A DNA stretch of 64,000 nt, from the NCBI RefSeq assembly GCF_014145335.1, contig NZ_JACIVI010000001.1, forward strand, positions 186,001-250,000, in the 5' to 3' direction. The notes under the pieces are model-generated. The model was not told the DNA's origin and made no database searches. It worked only from the letters and a program-made list of their open reading frames with translations. Both the position numbers and the translations under genes were made by a program. Positions 1-9,264 of the stretch are shown here, piece by piece (the first letter of the stretch is position 1; every line of letters starts with the position of its first letter). This DNA comes from Aquariibacter albus (GTDB lineage: Bacteria; Pseudomonadota; Gammaproteobacteria; Burkholderiales; Burkholderiaceae_C).

Positions 1-290
1 CTCGCCCAGGGCGAGACGGTGCCCAGGCGCGGCATCACCACGATGCGCTCGACCGCCTTGCCGGCCTCGGGGCCGGCATAGGGCTCGCCGTAGCGCAGCA
101 GGGCGTCGAGCTTGTCCTGCGCCTCGCGGGCCGGGGCCGCGTCCAGCGCCACCCAGTGGACGGCGCGGGCGTGGACGGCGCTGATCCGCGGCACCTCGGC
201 CTGCAGCGCGGCCAGCAGGGCGCGCGCACGGAAGTCGGACAGGGCGTTGCCGCCCTCGAAGGCGAGGATGACGGAGGCAGAGGCGGTCAT
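1..290 (-). CDS. purL: Phosphoribosylformylglycinamidine synthase, N-terminal fragment (cut by window edge)
   Basis: Only the first 96 codons are in the window; the gene continues beyond base 1. PurL is the ATP- and glutamine-dependent amidotransferase that converts FGAR to FGAM in purine synthesis. The start ATG is the complement of 288-290. The fragment matches the PurL N-terminal domain: FEGGNALSDFRARALL (residues 11-26), VHWVALD (44-50), LLRYG (64-68) and RLGTVSPWA (88-96), equivalent to the RPGTISPW segment of the E. coli enzyme. It is divergent from map. The assignment rests on the N-terminal motifs only; the catalytic and glutaminase domains are not visible. Confidence 0.88.
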   Translation of the reverse strand, partial: MTASASVILAFEGGNALSDFRARALLAALQAEVPRISAVHARAVHWVALDAAPAREAQDKLDALLRYGEPYAGPEAGKAVERIVVMPRLGTVSPWA

Positions 291-373
291 GCGGGGCGGG
301 GGGCCTTGGGGGCCGCGGCAGAAGCGGCGGGGGAGGGCGGCCGGCGGCGGGGCCGGCTCCTCGCAAACCCGGA

Positions 374-439
374 ATTCTAGGTGGCCCCTCCGCCGGGCCC
401 GCCCCGGCCCCCGGTCGGCCCGGATCGGCATTGGATAAT
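374..439. promoter_or_regulatory. Candidate divergent -10 elements for purL and map
   Basis: The 155-base gap between purL and map holds two -10-like hexamers. TAGAAT reads on the minus strand (complement of 374-379), 84 bases upstream of the purL ATG. GATAAT reads on the plus strand at 434-439, only 7 bases before the map ATG. Neither has a convincing -35 box. This is inference from motif matching. Confidence 0.3.
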
Positions 440-445
440 CGCCCG

Positions 446-1261
446 ATGGGCATCACCATCAAGACTGCCGCCGACATCGCGGCGATGCGCGTGGCCGGCC
501 GCCTCGCGTCCGAAGTCCTCGACATGCTGACCCCGCATGTCAAGCCGGGCATCACCACCGAACAGCTCGACGCACTGGCGCACCGCCACATCGTGGAGGT
601 GCAGGGCGCCGTCCCGGCGCCGCTGAACTACCAGCCGCCGGGCTACTCGCCCTATCCCAAGTCGATCTGCACCTCGGTCAACCACCAGGTCTGCCACGGC
701 ATCCCGAACGAGCGGCCCTTGAAGAACGGCGACATCGTCAACATCGACGTCACGGTCATCAAGGACGGCTGGCACGGCGACACCAGCCGCATGTACATCG
801 TGGGCGAGGGCTCGATCGCGGCCAAGCGCCTGTGCAGCCTGACCTACGAGGCCATGTGGAAGGGCATCGCCAAGGTGCGGCCGGGCATCAAGCTCGGCGA
901 CATCGGCCACGGCATCCAGACCTTCGTCGAGAACGCCGGCTACAGCGTCGTGCGCGAGTTCTGCGGCCACGGCATCGGCCAGAAATTCCACGAAGAGCCG
1001 CAGATCCTGCACTACGGCCGCCCCGGCACGCTGGAGGAGCTGGTGCCCGGCATGGTCTTCACCATCGAGCCCATGGTCAACGCCGGCCGCCGCGAGATCA
1101 AGGAGCTGGGCGACGGCTGGACCATCGTGACCAAGGACCGTTCGCTGTCCGCCCAGTGGGAGCACACCATCGTCGTGACCGAGACCGGCTACGAGGTGCT
1201 GACGCTGTCGGCCGGCAGCCCGCCGCCGCCGGACTTCGTGCAGGCCGGCGCGTCCGCCTGA
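446..1261 (+). CDS. map: Type I methionine aminopeptidase
   Basis: Removes the initiator methionine from nascent proteins in the cytoplasm. The 271-residue protein has the complete pita-bread dimetal site: D101 (NIDV), D112 (HGDTSR), H175 (GHGIG), E208 (FTIEP) and E239 (WEHT), plus the substrate-contacting H84 (VCHGIP). Length is typical of the family. ATG 446 gives the usual family N-terminus [14 protein letters not shown]; an in-frame TTG at 431 would add only five residues. There is no clear Shine-Dalgarno, and a GATAAT hexamer lies just upstream, so a leaderless mRNA is possible. glnD follows after 10 bases, probably in the same operon, a common betaproteobacterial arrangement. Confidence 0.95.
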   Translation: MGITIKTAADIAAMRVAGRLASEVLDMLTPHVKPGITTEQLDALAHRHIVEVQGAVPAPLNYQPPGYSPYPKSICTSVNHQVCHGIPNERPLKNGDIVNIDVTVIKDGWHGDTSRMYIVGEGSIAAKRLCSLTYEAMWKGIAKVRPGIKLGDIGHGIQTFVENAGYSVVREFCGHGIGQKFHEEPQILHYGRPGTLEELVPGMVFTIEPMVNAGRREIKELGDGWTIVTKDRSLSAQWEHTIVVTETGYEVLTLSAGSPPPPDFVQAGASA

Positions 1262-1271
1262 CCGCGCCGCG

Positions 1272-3902
1272 ATGTCGCTGCCCGTCGAGCCCCAGGGGCT
1301 GAGCGACCTGCCGGCGCTGCGCCGGGCCTTCCGCGAAGGCAAGGCCGAGCGCATCGAGCGCTTCATGCGCGCCCGGCCCACGGCCACCACCGCCCACCTG
1401 CTGCTCACGCAGCTGGCCCGGCATGTCGATGCGACGCTCAAGCGCCTGTGGCGCCTGTGGCGCCTGAGCGGCATGCCGCGCGGCGCGGCCCTGGTGGCGG
1501 TCGGCGGCTACGGCCGCGGCGAGCTCTTCCCGGCTTCCGATGTCGACGTGCTCGTGCTGCTGCCCGAAGGCCTGTCCTCGGACGAGCCCGGGATCCAGGC
1601 CAGCCTGAGCCAGTTCGTGACCGCCTGCTGGGACGTCGGCCTGGAGATCGGCCAGAGCGTGCGCAGCGTCGAGGAATGCGTGGCCGAGGCCCTGGCCGAC
1701 GTGACCGTGCAGACGGCGCTGCTGGAGGCCCGCTTCCTTTTCGGCGCCCGCAAGCTCTTCGAACGCTTCGTGCAGGCCCAGCGCGAGGTCATGGACCCGG
1801 CCGCCTTCCTGCGCGCCAAGACGCTGGAGATGCGTCAGCGCCACCAGAAGTACGAGGACACGCCCTACGCGCTGGAGCCCAACTGCAAGGAAAGCCCCGG
1901 CGGCCTGCGCGACCTGCAGGTCGTGATCTGGGTGGCCCGTGCCGCTGGCCTGGGTCGCACCTGGCGCGAGCTGGCGGCCCATGGCCTGGTCACGCCCTTC
2001 GAGGCCCGCCAGCTGCAGCGCAACGAGGCGCAGCTCAAGCTGATCCGCGCCCGCCTGCACAGCGTGGCCGGTCGCCGCGAGGACCGCCTGGTCTTCGACC
2101 TGCAGACCGCCGTGGCCGAGAGCTTCGGCGACCGCAGCACCCCCGGCCAGCGGGCCTCCGAGCTGCTGATGCGCCGCTACTACTGGGCGGCCAAGGCCGT
2201 GACCCAGCTCAACCAGGTGCTGATGCTCAACATCGAGGAGCGCATCGCCGGCCTGGCCGAGGGGCCGATGCGCCCCGTCGGCGACAAGTTCTTCGACCGG
2301 GGCGGCCTGCTGGAAGTCGCCCACGACGATCTCTACCAGCGCGACCGCCACGCCATCCTGGAGACCTTCCTCGTCTACCAGTCGAACGTCGGCATCAAGG
2401 GCCTGTCGGCGCGCACGCTGCGTGCGCTCTACAACGCCCGCGGCCAGATGGACGCGGCCTTCCGCCGCGACCCGGTCAACCGCGCCCTGTTCCGCCAGAT
2501 CCTCACCGCGCCGGGCGGCCAGACGCATGCCTTCCGGCTGATGAACCAGACCTCGGTGCTGGGCCGCTACCTGTGGGTCTTCCGGCGCATCGTCGGGCAG
2601 ATGCAGCACGACCTCTTCCACGTCTACACCGTGGACCAGCACATCCTGATGGTGCTGCGCAATGTGCGGCGCTTCTTCGTGCCCGAGCATGCTCACGAGT
2701 ACCCCTTCTGCACGCAGATCGCCGCCAATTTCGAGCGGCCCTGGGTGCTCTACGTGGCGGCGCTCTTCCACGACGTGGCCAAGGGCCGCGGCGGCGACCA
2801 TTCCGAGCTGGGCGGCCACGAGGTGCGGCGCTTCTGCCGCGAGCACGACATCGGCCCCGAGGATGCGCGCCTGATCGAGTTCCTCGTGCGCGAGCACCTG
2901 ACGATGAGCCGCGTCGCGCAGAAGGAGGACCTGTCCGACCCGGACACCCTCCAGGCCTTCGCCCGCCGGGTGGGCGATACGCGCACCCTGGCTGCCCTCT
3001 ACCTGCTGACGGTGGCCGACATCCGCGGCACCAGCCCCAAGGTCTGGAACGCCTGGAAGGGCAAGCTGCTGGAGGATCTGTACCGCGCCACCCTGCGCGC
3101 CCTGGGCGGGGCCCAGCCGAATGCGGCCGCCGAGATCGACGCGCGCAAGCAGGAGGCGCGACAGATCCTGGCCCTGCACAGCCAGCTGCCCGGCAGCGAG
3201 GAAGCGGTCTGGAAGACGCTGGAGATCAGCTACTTTGCCCGCCACGACGCGGCCGACCTGGCCTGGCATGCGCGCTGCCTGTCGCGCCGCTTGGACAGCG
3301 AGCAGCCGGTGGTCAGCGCGCGGCCGTCCAGCGTCGGCGAAGGCCTGCAGGTGCTGGTCTATGCCCGCGACCGCCAGGACCTCTTCGCGCGCATCTGCGG
3401 CTACTTCGACCACGCCGGCTTCAACATCCTCGACGCCAAGGTCCACACCACCCGGCACGGCTATGCGCTCGACACCTTCGAGGTCACCTCGCCCCAGGTG
3501 CTCGCGCCCATGCACGGCGAGGCCGAGCTGCAGCACCGCGACCTGATCGCCCTGGTCGAGAACCAGCTCGCCGCCGCCCTGGTCAGCGGTGCGCCCCTGC
3601 CCGAGCCCTCGCGCGGGCGGCAGTCGCGCCGGGTCAAGCACTTCCCGGTGACCCCGCGGATCTCGCTCAAGCCCGACGAGCGAGGCCAGCGCTGGCTGCT
3701 GACCGTCTCGGCCAGCGACCGTTCCGGCCTGCTCTATGCCATCGCCCGCGTCCTGGCCCAGCACGGCATCAACCTGCAGCTGGCCAAGGTCAGCACCCTG
3801 GGCGAGCGGGTGGAGGACACCTTCCTGATCGACGGCAACTCGCTGCAGCGCAACCGCGAGCAGATCGAGTTCGAGACCCAGCTGCTCGACGCGATCGCCT
3901 GA
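1272..3902 (+). CDS. glnD: Bifunctional [protein-PII] uridylyltransferase / uridylyl-removing enzyme
   Basis: Nitrogen sensor that uridylylates PII proteins when glutamine is low and removes UMP when it is high. The 876-residue protein shows the four expected parts. The nucleotidyltransferase motif [17 protein letters not shown] is at about 78-94. The GlnE/GlnD linker region follows. The HD hydrolase motif [17 protein letters not shown] has its HD pair at about 500-501. Two ACT domains for glutamine sensing start near residues 691 ([17 protein letters not shown]) and 807 ([20 protein letters not shown]). Length fits the family (about 850-890). The gene follows map by 10 bases and was probably co-transcribed with it. 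Confidence 0.96.
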   Translation: MSLPVEPQGLSDLPALRRAFREGKAERIERFMRARPTATTAHLLLTQLARHVDATLKRLWRLWRLSGMPRGAALVAVGGYGRGELFPASDVDVLVLLPEGLSSDEPGIQASLSQFVTACWDVGLEIGQSVRSVEECVAEALADVTVQTALLEARFLFGARKLFERFVQAQREVMDPAAFLRAKTLEMRQRHQKYEDTPYALEPNCKESPGGLRDLQVVIWVARAAGLGRTWRELAAHGLVTPFEARQLQRNEAQLKLIRARLHSVAGRREDRLVFDLQTAVAESFGDRSTPGQRASELLMRRYYWAAKAVTQLNQVLMLNIEERIAGLAEGPMRPVGDKFFDRGGLLEVAHDDLYQRDRHAILETFLVYQSNVGIKGLSARTLRALYNARGQMDAAFRRDPVNRALFRQILTAPGGQTHAFRLMNQTSVLGRYLWVFRRIVGQMQHDLFHVYTVDQHILMVLRNVRRFFVPEHAHEYPFCTQIAANFERPWVLYVAALFHDVAKGRGGDHSELGGHEVRRFCREHDIGPEDARLIEFLVREHLTMSRVAQKEDLSDPDTLQAFARRVGDTRTLAALYLLTVADIRGTSPKVWNAWKGKLLEDLYRATLRALGGAQPNAAAEIDARKQEARQILALHSQLPGSEEAVWKTLEISYFARHDAADLAWHARCLSRRLDSEQPVVSARPSSVGEGLQVLVYARDRQDLFARICGYFDHAGFNILDAKVHTTRHGYALDTFEVTSPQVLAPMHGEAELQHRDLIALVENQLAAALVSGAPLPEPSRGRQSRRVKHFPVTPRISLKPDERGQRWLLTVSASDRSGLLYAIARVLAQHGINLQLAKVSTLGERVEDTFLIDGNSLQRNREQIEFETQLLDAIA

Positions 3903-3945
3903 GCGTCGGGCGGGCGGCGCGGCGCGCGGGGACGCGCGCTGCGCC

Positions 3946-4653
3946 TCACTCGACCTTGAAGTCGAACTCCTGCGTCACCAGCACCTCGGCCGCGTCGCTG
4001 ACGCACTGGTACTGCTTCATCGCCGTGATCACCGCCTGGTGGTAGACGCGCGGGCCGGTGAGGATCTTCACGTCCACCACCTTGCCGCCGACGATGCGTG
4101 CCTGCGCGCGGATCAGGCCGGAGATGCCGTCCTGCAGGGCCTTGCGCGGCATCTCGGGCCGCACCTGCACCGGGCAGGCCAGGCCGACGTCGCGGCTCAC
4201 CGGCCCGGGAGGCGGCGACGGGGCCGGGGGCGCCGGGGGGGCGGGCGGGGCGGGGGGTGCGGGCGGGGGGGGCGGCTCGATCTTGTGCGGCTCGCGAGGC
4301 GGCTCGGCCGTCACGGCCGTGATCGGCGGGGGCGGCGCCACGACCGGCCGGATCTCCGGCGGCGGCACATAGGCTGGCGGCGGCGGGCTGGGCGGCGGCG
4401 GGGGCAGCTTGACCGGCCGCGGGGGCGGCGGCGGCGGGGGGGGAGGAGGCGGCGGTGGGGGGGGCGGCGGCAAGGTCTCGACGATGCGCGCCACCAGCGG
4501 CTTCTGGATCACCTCCACCGCCTCGCGCGCCAGGCCCGAGGCCAGGGCATAGATCACCAGGCCGTGCAGGGCCAGCACGCTGCCCACGCCGATCAGGCGG
4601 CGGCGGGCGGCTTGGCGCCGCAGTTCGGGATCGTCGGAAAAGACCATCGGCAT
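3946..4653 (-). CDS. tonB: Energy transducer TonB
   Basis: Couples the ExbB/ExbD proton motor to outer-membrane TonB-dependent receptors. The 235-residue protein has a cytoplasmic N-terminus, one membrane anchor (about 20-40, ending before GLAREAVEV), a very long proline-rich periplasmic spacer (about 60-165) and a C-terminal TonB domain (about 170-235, ending QEFDFKVE). The ATG abuts the TGA of the upstream exbD with no spacer, so translation is coupled. The spacer is encoded by several runs of 7-8 identical bases. It is the last gene of exbB-exbD-exbD-tonB. Homology of the C-terminal domain is judged by pattern and context rather than strong motifs. Confidence 0.88.
   Translation of the reverse strand: MPMVFSDDPELRRQAARRRLIGVGSVLALHGLVIYALASGLAREAVEVIQKPLVARIVETLPPPPPPPPPPPPPPPPPRPVKLPPPPPSPPPPAYVPPPEIRPVVAPPPPITAVTAEPPREPHKIEPPPPPAPPAPPAPPAPPAPSPPPGPVSRDVGLACPVQVRPEMPRKALQDGISGLIRAQARIVGGKVVDVKILTGPRVYHQAVITAMKQYQCVSDAAEVLVTQEFDFKVE
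4235..4464. repeat. G/C homopolymer tracts in the proline-rich part of tonB
   Basis: On the plus strand the region contains uninterrupted G runs at 4235-4241 (7), 4265-4272 (8), 4436-4443 (8) and 4457-4464 (8). They encode consecutive CCC/CCG proline codons on the minus strand. Such tracts are known slippage sites in other bacteria; whether they vary here is unknown. Confidence 0.8.
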
Positions 4654-5103
4654 TCAGCGCGGCGCGGCCGGGCTCAGGAACTGCTCGCTGCCGACGATGC
4701 CGAACTTGTCGAGCTTGGCCCGCTGGGTGGCGGCCATCACGCCGGCCACCACGGCATAGCGGGCATCGGCGTCGGGGCGCAGGTGGATCTCGGGCGGAAC
4801 CGGCTGCGCGGCGGCGGCCTGCAGGCGGGCTTCCAGTGCGGCGGCGTCGGCCAGGGGCAGGCCGTTCCAGAAGACGGTGCTGGCCGCGTCGACCTCGATG
4901 CGCACCACCTCGGGCGGGGCCTGCGGCGGCTGCGGCTGCGGCTGCGGCAGGTTCAGGTTCACCGCATGCAGCTGGATGGGGATGGTGATGATCAGCATGA
5001 TCAGCAGCACCAGCATCACGTCGATCAGCGGCGTGGTGTTGATGTCGAGGATCACCTCGGGCTCGTCCGAGGCGCCCCCGGGGGCGCCGATCTGCATGGC
5101 CAT
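4654..5103 (-). CDS. exbD: ExbD-family biopolymer transporter (second copy)
   Basis: Proton-channel partner of ExbB in the TonB motor. The 149-residue protein has the family layout: short cytoplasmic N-terminus, one transmembrane helix (about 27-47) preceded by INTTPLIDVMLVLLI with the conserved membrane aspartate, then a periplasmic domain of about 100 residues. A proline/glutamine-rich stretch follows the helix. It lies 28 bases downstream of a first exbD and directly abuts tonB. Two different ExbD proteins in one tonB operon are also known from Xanthomonas, where the second copy serves particular substrates; a similar split here is only an inference. Confidence 0.9.
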   Translation of the reverse strand: MAMQIGAPGGASDEPEVILDINTTPLIDVMLVLLIMLIITIPIQLHAVNLNLPQPQPQPPQAPPEVVRIEVDAASTVFWNGLPLADAAALEARLQAAAAQPVPPEIHLRPDADARYAVVAGVMAATQRAKLDKFGIVGSEQFLSPAAPR

Positions 5104-5131
5104 GGGGCAGGGGCTCCGGATGCCGGGGTGT

Positions 5132-5575
5132 TCAGGGCGCGCCGCGCGGCGGCGGCTCGGTGATGAAGGCGATCTTCAGGATGCCGGCGCGCTGGCAGGC
5201 CAGCACCACGCGGCCGACCGGCTCGTAGCGCGAGGCCAGGTCGCCGCGGATCTGTACCTCGGGTGCCGGCTGCGCCGCCGCGCGGGCCTTGAGCTGCTCG
5301 ACCAGCGCCGCCTCGGAGGCGACGCGCCGTTCGTTCCAGAAGATGCCGCCCGCGGCATCGACCGAAAGGATGATGTTCTCCGGCTTGGTCTCGCGCACCT
5401 CGACCCGTTCCTTGGGCAGGTTCACCGGCACCGCCGTGACCGCCACCGGGATGGTGATCAGGAAGATGATGAGCAGCACCAGCATCACGTCGACCAGCGG
5501 CGTGGTGTTGATCGCGGCGATCACCGCGTCCTCGTCCTCGGGCCCGCGCAGGCGGGTCCTGGTCTGGGGGCTCAT
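5132..5575 (-). CDS. exbD: ExbD-family biopolymer transporter (first copy)
   Basis: 147 residues with one N-terminal transmembrane helix (about 29-49). The signature INTTPLVDVMLVLLIIF includes the aspartate required for proton translocation in the family. A periplasmic domain follows, ending IAFITEPPPRGAP. It is clearly different in sequence from the neighbouring ExbD after the membrane segment. It lies 15 bases after exbB and presumably forms the ExbB-ExbD stator complex in the inner membrane. TolR is an alternative family member, but the tolB-pal genes are 26 kb away and a tonB gene is in this operon. Confidence 0.92.
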   Translation of the reverse strand: MSPQTRTRLRGPEDEDAVIAAINTTPLVDVMLVLLIIFLITIPVAVTAVPVNLPKERVEVRETKPENIILSVDAAGGIFWNERRVASEAALVEQLKARAAAQPAPEVQIRGDLASRYEPVGRVVLACQRAGILKIAFITEPPPRGAP

Positions 5576-5590
5576 GGCGGCGGCGGACGC

Positions 5591-6412
5591 TCAGTCGCGG
5601 CCGGCCCGCGGGCCCGAGGCCAGCAGCACGGCATGCAGGTCGGCGCCGAAGGCGCGCACCTCGTCCATCGCACCCTTGTTGCGGCGCACCAGCCAGTTGT
5701 AGCCCAGCACCGCGGGCACCGCCACGGCCAGGCCGATGGCGGTCATGATCAGCGACTCGCCCACCGGGCCGGCGACCTTGTCGATCGAGGCCTGGCCGGC
5801 CACGCCGATCGCGGTCAGTGCGTGGTAGATGCCCCAGACGGTGCCGAACAGGCCGACGAAGGGCGCCGTCGAGCCCACCGTGGCCAGGAAGGCCAGGCCG
5901 TCCTGCAGGCGGCTGCCGACGCGGTCGATGGCGCGCTGCAGCGACATCGTCACCCACTCGTTGAGGTCGATCTGGCCGAGCAGGCCCTCGTGCTTCTTGG
6001 TGGCTTCCAGCGCCGATTCGGCGATGAAGCGGAAGGGGCTGCCGGCGCTGAGTGCGGTGCTGCCCTGGGCCACGCTGCCGGCCGACCAGAAGTGGGCCTG
6101 GGCCTCGCGCGCCTGGCGGCCGATGCGGGCCTGCTCCAGCAGCTTGACGATCAGGATGTACCAGCTGCCCACCGACATCAGGGCCATCATCAGCAGCACG
6201 CCCTTGGCGATCCCGTCCGAGCCAGCCCACAGCGAGGCCAGGCCATAGGGGTTGTCCAAGGCGGGCGCTGCCGCGGCCGAGGCGGCTGCCGAGGCGGCCT
6301 CCGCCCCCGGCTGGGCCAGGGCGGCCAGCGGCAGGGCCAGCAGCGCGGCGGCGGCCAGCGTCCGGCCGGCACGGCAGGTCGGCCGGGAGGGGGTCAGGGG
6401 CAGGGCGGGCAT
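5591..6412 (-). CDS. exbB: ExbB / MotA-TolQ family proton channel protein
   Basis: Inner-membrane stator protein of the TonB system. The 273-residue protein starts with a cleavable-looking signal region (alanine/leucine-rich, LAALAQPG at about 30-37). The three-helix MotA/TolQ/ExbB fold follows: helix 1 around SVGSWYILIVKLLEQARI, and the conserved block LATVGSTAPFVGLFGTVWGI with the AIGLAVAVPAVLGYN helix. An N-terminal extension with a signal peptide is typical of ExbB rather than TolQ. It is the first gene of a four-gene operon. A Fur-box-like sequence lies 80 bases upstream, suggesting iron repression. Confidence 0.93.
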   Translation of the reverse strand: MPALPLTPSRPTCRAGRTLAAAALLALPLAALAQPGAEAASAAASAAAAPALDNPYGLASLWAGSDGIAKGVLLMMALMSVGSWYILIVKLLEQARIGRQAREAQAHFWSAGSVAQGSTALSAGSPFRFIAESALEATKKHEGLLGQIDLNEWVTMSLQRAIDRVGSRLQDGLAFLATVGSTAPFVGLFGTVWGIYHALTAIGVAGQASIDKVAGPVGESLIMTAIGLAVAVPAVLGYNWLVRRNKGAMDEVRAFGADLHAVLLASGPRAGRD

Positions 6413-6492
6413 CCGGCGGGGCTCCAGGGGCAGGGTTCGGGTCAGCGCGGGCCGCTCGCTCCGGGGGATCGGCGGCCCGCGCGGGCGCGCCG

Positions 6493-6510
6493 AATGATAG
6501 GGGTTCTCAT
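6493..6510 (-). promoter_or_regulatory. Candidate Fur box upstream of exbB
   Basis: AATGATAGGGGTTCTCAT resembles the classical Fur recognition pattern AATGAGAAT-n-n-TTCTCATT: the right half TTCTCAT is exact and the left half AATGA matches. It lies about 80 bases upstream of exbB and just downstream of the receptor gene. It is markedly AT-rich for this genome. This is a motif match plus context; binding is not shown. Confidence 0.45.
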
Positions 6511-6532
6511 CTTCGCGCCGCCCGGGCCGGTC

Positions 6533-9199
6533 TCACTGCGGGGTCCAGACCAGGCGCAGGCCAAGTGCGCGGCCGGTCGCGTCGGTGTAGCGCGCGTCGT
6601 AACCTGTCTGGAACTGGCTGGACTGGTTGCTGAAGGGCGGATCGCGGTCGAAGGCATTGCGCAGCACCGCCAGCAGCTGCAGGCTGGGCTGCGGCGACCA
6701 GGCCAGGCCCAGGTCCCACACGCTGTAGCTGGCGACCCGGCCGTGGAAGGCCGGGTCGATCAGCGCGCCGTTCTCGTCGCGGTAGCCGGAGCGGAAGCGC
6801 TGGGCCAGGGTCGCGCGCCAGGGGCCCAGCGCGTAGCTGGCGCTCAGGCTGTGCTGCCAGCGGAAGATCGGGCCCTGGCTGCCGTGGCGGCCGACGCGCT
6901 CTTCCGTGCCGGCCACCAGGCCGCCGCGCAGGGTGTGCGAGAAGACCTGCGTGCCCTGCAGCGCCAGCTCCAGCCGGCCGGGCAGCGGCAGCTGCGGCTG
7001 CCACTGCGCCCCCAGGTCCAGGCCCTGGCTGCGGATTTCGCTGGCGTTGAAGAGGCGGGTGTCGATGCTTTCGATGTCGCCCGCGGCGTCGCGCAGGATC
7101 AGGGCCTCGTTGGCGGCCGCGTTCTGCAGCACGGCGGCTGCGCTGGGCGTGACGATCACATCGCGGATCCGCACGGCCCACAGGTCGGCCGACAGGCTGG
7201 CCCGGGGCCCGGCCTGCAGCACCAGGCCGAGGCTGGCCTGCTCGGCCCGCTCGGGCCGCAGCGACTTGCGGCCGCCGCCCTGCTCGACGAACTGCCGGCC
7301 GCAGACCCGGGCCGGGTCCGCGCCATCGACCGGCGTGCCGCCGGGGCAGCGCAGCGGGTCGTCGAGGGGGGCCGCACTGAAGGTGGCGAAGCCGGGCTGG
7401 TTCAGCTCGTAGAGCGTCGGCGCGCGGAAGCCGCGGCCCACCGAGGCGCGCAGCAGGGCGTCGCGGCGGGCCTGCCAGCGCAGGGCCAGCTTGGGGCTGG
7501 TCTGCCCGCCGACCTGGCCGACCTGGTCGTGGCGCAGGGCCAGGTTGAGTTCGAGGTCGGCAGCCAGCGGCAGTTGCAGCTCGCCCCAGAGCGCGCCGGC
7601 ACGGCGGCTGGACTGCACGTCCCCGGCCGGGTCCAGGCCCTGGGTGGGCACCCGGCCGGCCACCGCATCGACCACCTCGATGGCGTAGTCCTCGTGGCGC
7701 AGTTCGCCGCCCAGGGCCAGGCCGGCGGGCCGGGCCAGGCCCGGCCAGGCGAGCTCGCGCCGCCACTGGCTGTCCAGGCCCAGCACGCGGCCGCGGGCCC
7801 GCTGGAGGGTGCCGCGCACCTCGGCCTCGCGCAGCAGGGCCAGGCCGGCCGGGGTCTGCGCGCCGAAGGGGTTGAGCAGGCCGCTGTTGACCCCGGCGGC
7901 CAGCGCCGCCTCGTCGTAGGCGCCGCCGCGCAGCTGCTCGTGGACCCGGCCGAGCTGCAGGCTCAGGCCCTGGCGCATCTCCCAGGCCCCGACGGCGCCG
8001 GCCAGCTCGGCCACCCAGCGGCCCTGGCGGTTGTCGGCGGCGATCTGTCGCTGACCTGGCGCGCGCCAGTACGTGTCCACCGGCAGGCTGGGGTCGAGCA
8101 CGAAGCCGTCGGGCGCCGGCACGCCGCCCTGGCCCGGGTAGAAGGCTGTGCCCGGGGCCACGGGCAGGAAGCCGTCGCCGCTGGCCAGCGGCGTGCCCGC
8201 CAGGGTCTGGCGGACCAGGTGCCGGCTCAGCAGCTGTTCGAGCTTCAGCGTCATCGCGCCCGGCAGCCGCAAGCGGGCCTCGGCGTGCAGGAACTGGCTT
8301 TCGCTGCGCGGGCTCAGGTCGGTGTCGCGGACGGTGTCGAAATAGCAGCTCGTGCCGTCGCCGCTGAAGCCGGCGGCGGCGCAGTCCGGCGCCAGCGGAT
8401 GGGCGTAGAAGGTGTCGCCGCCCTGGGTCTGGCTGTAGTTGGCCGGGTTCGTGTAGAAGGAGCTGTAGTCGACGCCCCGCTCCGGGATGACGCCGCGCGC
8501 GCCGAAGCGGCGCTGGCCGGAGCGGATCGCCGTGGTCTGCCGCAGCCCGGCGGCCACGCTGGCGCTGAAGCCGCGCCCGGCGAGGTCGCCGAAGCCCAGG
8601 CTGGCGTTCGCTTCGCGGCTGCGGCCGCCGGCGCGTTGGGGCTGCTCGACCGACAGCTCCAGCGTGTCGCCCACGTCCTCGCGGGTGATCAGGTTGATCA
8701 CGCCGCCGATGGCCTCGCTGCCGTAGAGCGCCGAGGCGCCGTCGCGCAGCACCTCGATGCGGTCGATCAGGGCGAAGGGGATCATGTTCAGATCCACCGC
8801 GCCGCCGTCGACCGCCTGGTTGGCCAGGCGCCGGCCGTTCAGCAGCACCAGGGTCTTGTCGGCCCCCAGGCCGCGCAGGTCGGCGAAGCTCGCGCCGCCG
8901 CTGGCGCCGCCGATGACGCTGCTCAGCACCGTCGCGCTCTGGTTGGCGGCCAGCCGGGCCAGGGCCTGCTCCAGCGTGCTCACGCCCTGGCGGCGCAGGC
9001 TGTCGGCATGCAGCACGGTCAGCGGCACGGTCGATTCGCCGTCGATCTGGCGCAGGGCCGAGCCGGTCACCTCCACCCGCGGCAGCGGGGCCTGGGCCCA
9101 GGCCGGGGGGCCGGCAGCGGCCAGGGCCAGCAGCAGGCGCCAGCCCTGGCGCGGCAGCGGGCAGCCCAGGGGGCGGGAAGCGAAGCGGGACGGGAACAT
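6533..9199 (-). CDS. TonB-dependent outer-membrane receptor
   Basis: Outer-membrane beta-barrel receptor, 888 residues from the chosen start. ATG at 9199 is preferred because it gives a normal signal peptide (hydrophobic LLLALAAAGPPAWA, cleavage before QAPLPRVEV); an in-frame ATG at 9283 would add 28 residues before it. The plug domain has the TonB-box-like RVEVTGS start and the pattern KTLVLLNGRRLA ... IPFALIDRIEVLRDGASALY followed by GGVINLI. The barrel ends with a C-terminal RLVWTPQ strand. The substrate cannot be told from sequence. It lies next to exbB-exbD-exbD-tonB, which probably powers it. A near-perfect inverted repeat lies just upstream (9265-9288). Confidence 0.92.
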   Translation of the reverse strand: MFPSRFASRPLGCPLPRQGWRLLLALAAAGPPAWAQAPLPRVEVTGSALRQIDGESTVPLTVLHADSLRRQGVSTLEQALARLAANQSATVLSSVIGGASGGASFADLRGLGADKTLVLLNGRRLANQAVDGGAVDLNMIPFALIDRIEVLRDGASALYGSEAIGGVINLITREDVGDTLELSVEQPQRAGGRSREANASLGFGDLAGRGFSASVAAGLRQTTAIRSGQRRFGARGVIPERGVDYSSFYTNPANYSQTQGGDTFYAHPLAPDCAAAGFSGDGTSCYFDTVRDTDLSPRSESQFLHAEARLRLPGAMTLKLEQLLSRHLVRQTLAGTPLASGDGFLPVAPGTAFYPGQGGVPAPDGFVLDPSLPVDTYWRAPGQRQIAADNRQGRWVAELAGAVGAWEMRQGLSLQLGRVHEQLRGGAYDEAALAAGVNSGLLNPFGAQTPAGLALLREAEVRGTLQRARGRVLGLDSQWRRELAWPGLARPAGLALGGELRHEDYAIEVVDAVAGRVPTQGLDPAGDVQSSRRAGALWGELQLPLAADLELNLALRHDQVGQVGGQTSPKLALRWQARRDALLRASVGRGFRAPTLYELNQPGFATFSAAPLDDPLRCPGGTPVDGADPARVCGRQFVEQGGGRKSLRPERAEQASLGLVLQAGPRASLSADLWAVRIRDVIVTPSAAAVLQNAAANEALILRDAAGDIESIDTRLFNASEIRSQGLDLGAQWQPQLPLPGRLELALQGTQVFSHTLRGGLVAGTEERVGRHGSQGPIFRWQHSLSASYALGPWRATLAQRFRSGYRDENGALIDPAFHGRVASYSVWDLGLAWSPQPSLQLLAVLRNAFDRDPPFSNQSSQFQTGYDARYTDATGRALGLRLVWTPQ

Positions 9200-9264
9200 C
9201 GGGACGGTGCGGCCATGCGGCGAGGGCCTCGCCGAGCGGCGCGGAGTGTCGCATCGCGTCTTCA

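Noticed and set aside
3946-6412. TolQ-TolR-TolA as an alternative for exbB-exbD-tonB
   Set aside because: ExbB has a signal-peptide extension, two ExbD copies lie beside a proline-rich TonB with a receptor next door, and the tolB-pal cluster is 26 kb away without ybgC.
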